Source: Hyphomicrobiales bacterium
GTDB taxonomy: Bacteria > Pseudomonadota > Alphaproteobacteria > Rhizobiales > JAJFHC01
Direction: 5' to 3'
Assembly (NCBI GenBank): GCA_021775835.1
Contig: JAJFHC010000056.1
Coordinates: forward strand, 1-30,533
DNA: 30,533 nucleotides
The translations under genes and the position numbers were made by a program. The notes beneath the pieces were generated by a model. That model had not been told where the DNA came from. It saw only the letters and a program-made list of their open reading frames with translations, and did not search any database. This document shows, one piece after another, positions 30,494-30,533 of this stretch (its first letter is position 1; the number at the start of each line of letters is the position of its first letter).

Positions 30494-30533
30494 GTTCTTG
30501 ACGTTTAAACCTGAACAGTTGCAAGGGGCGTCC

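Larger units (their letters stand above)
30151..30533. other. Right-end intergenic region, no gene seen
   Basis: A stretch of 383 bases to the window edge. It contains a palindromic repeat (30321-30353) and a self-complementary element (30426-30493). The longest frames here are low in coding character, and I cannot identify a tRNA or a known RNA family. Confidence 0.6.

Noticed and set aside
1..30533. CRISPR array, insertion sequence or integrase
   Set aside because: No regularly spaced direct repeats, transposase or recombinase motifs were found on either strand.

Overview
This window is a flagellar gene cluster from an alphaproteobacterium. The evidence is the FliX regulator divergent from flgI, the rod-binding FlgJ/CheL-type protein without a muramidase domain, a MotE-like protein, a single-cysteine DksA, and a CckA-type hybrid histidine kinase directly behind flhB. 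The flhB-cckA junction and gene order suggest a Rhodospirillales-like or related lineage, but I cannot fix the genus. The genes read as intact apart from one flagellin that runs off the left edge.

Layout. Positions 1-4306, minus strand: two tandem flagellins (the first partial), a FlgN/FlbY-like chaperone, the rod-binding protein and the P-ring protein FlgI. Positions 4582-5601, plus: fliX and dksA. Positions 5707-9090, minus: flgF-flgG-flgA-flgH (distal rod, P-ring chaperone, L-ring). Positions 9449-16335, plus: fliL, fliM, a small membrane protein (DUF6468-like), a MotE-like protein, and a 1255-residue exported protein with AMIN-like beta modules and a long TPR-like helical region. Positions 16474-19110: an apparently non-flagellar insert (LysR regulator divergent from a phytanoyl-CoA dioxygenase-family gene, then a GNAT acetyltransferase). 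Positions 19226-20791, minus: fliO-fliP. Positions 21054-27177, plus: flgB-flgC-fliE-fliQ-fliR-flhB-cckA. Positions 27471-30150: an L,D-transpeptidase with a strong terminator, then a candidate small CTG-start membrane ORF and a DUF805-like membrane protein. The right end (30151-30533) is non-coding and holds a palindromic repeat and a strongly self-complementary 68-base element.

Regulation. Perfect TTAA-N7-TTAA boxes, the known CtrA recognition sequence of alphaproteobacteria, lie in front of fliX, in front of the AMIN/TPR gene and between fliO and flgB. Sigma-54 -24/-12 elements lie on the flgI, flgF and flgB sides of three divergent intergenic regions. Because cckA, the kinase that feeds phosphate to CtrA in Caulobacter, ends one of these operons, the locus may encode part of the circuit that controls it. 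This is a two-tier, Caulobacter-like plan: CtrA for early genes and sigma-54 for rod and ring genes.

The least explained parts are the AMIN/TPR protein with its DUF6468-like and MotE-like neighbours (a candidate periplasmic motor or stator scaffold), the three tandem Trp-containing peptides at the FliM N-terminus, and the non-coding structured element near 30426-30493.
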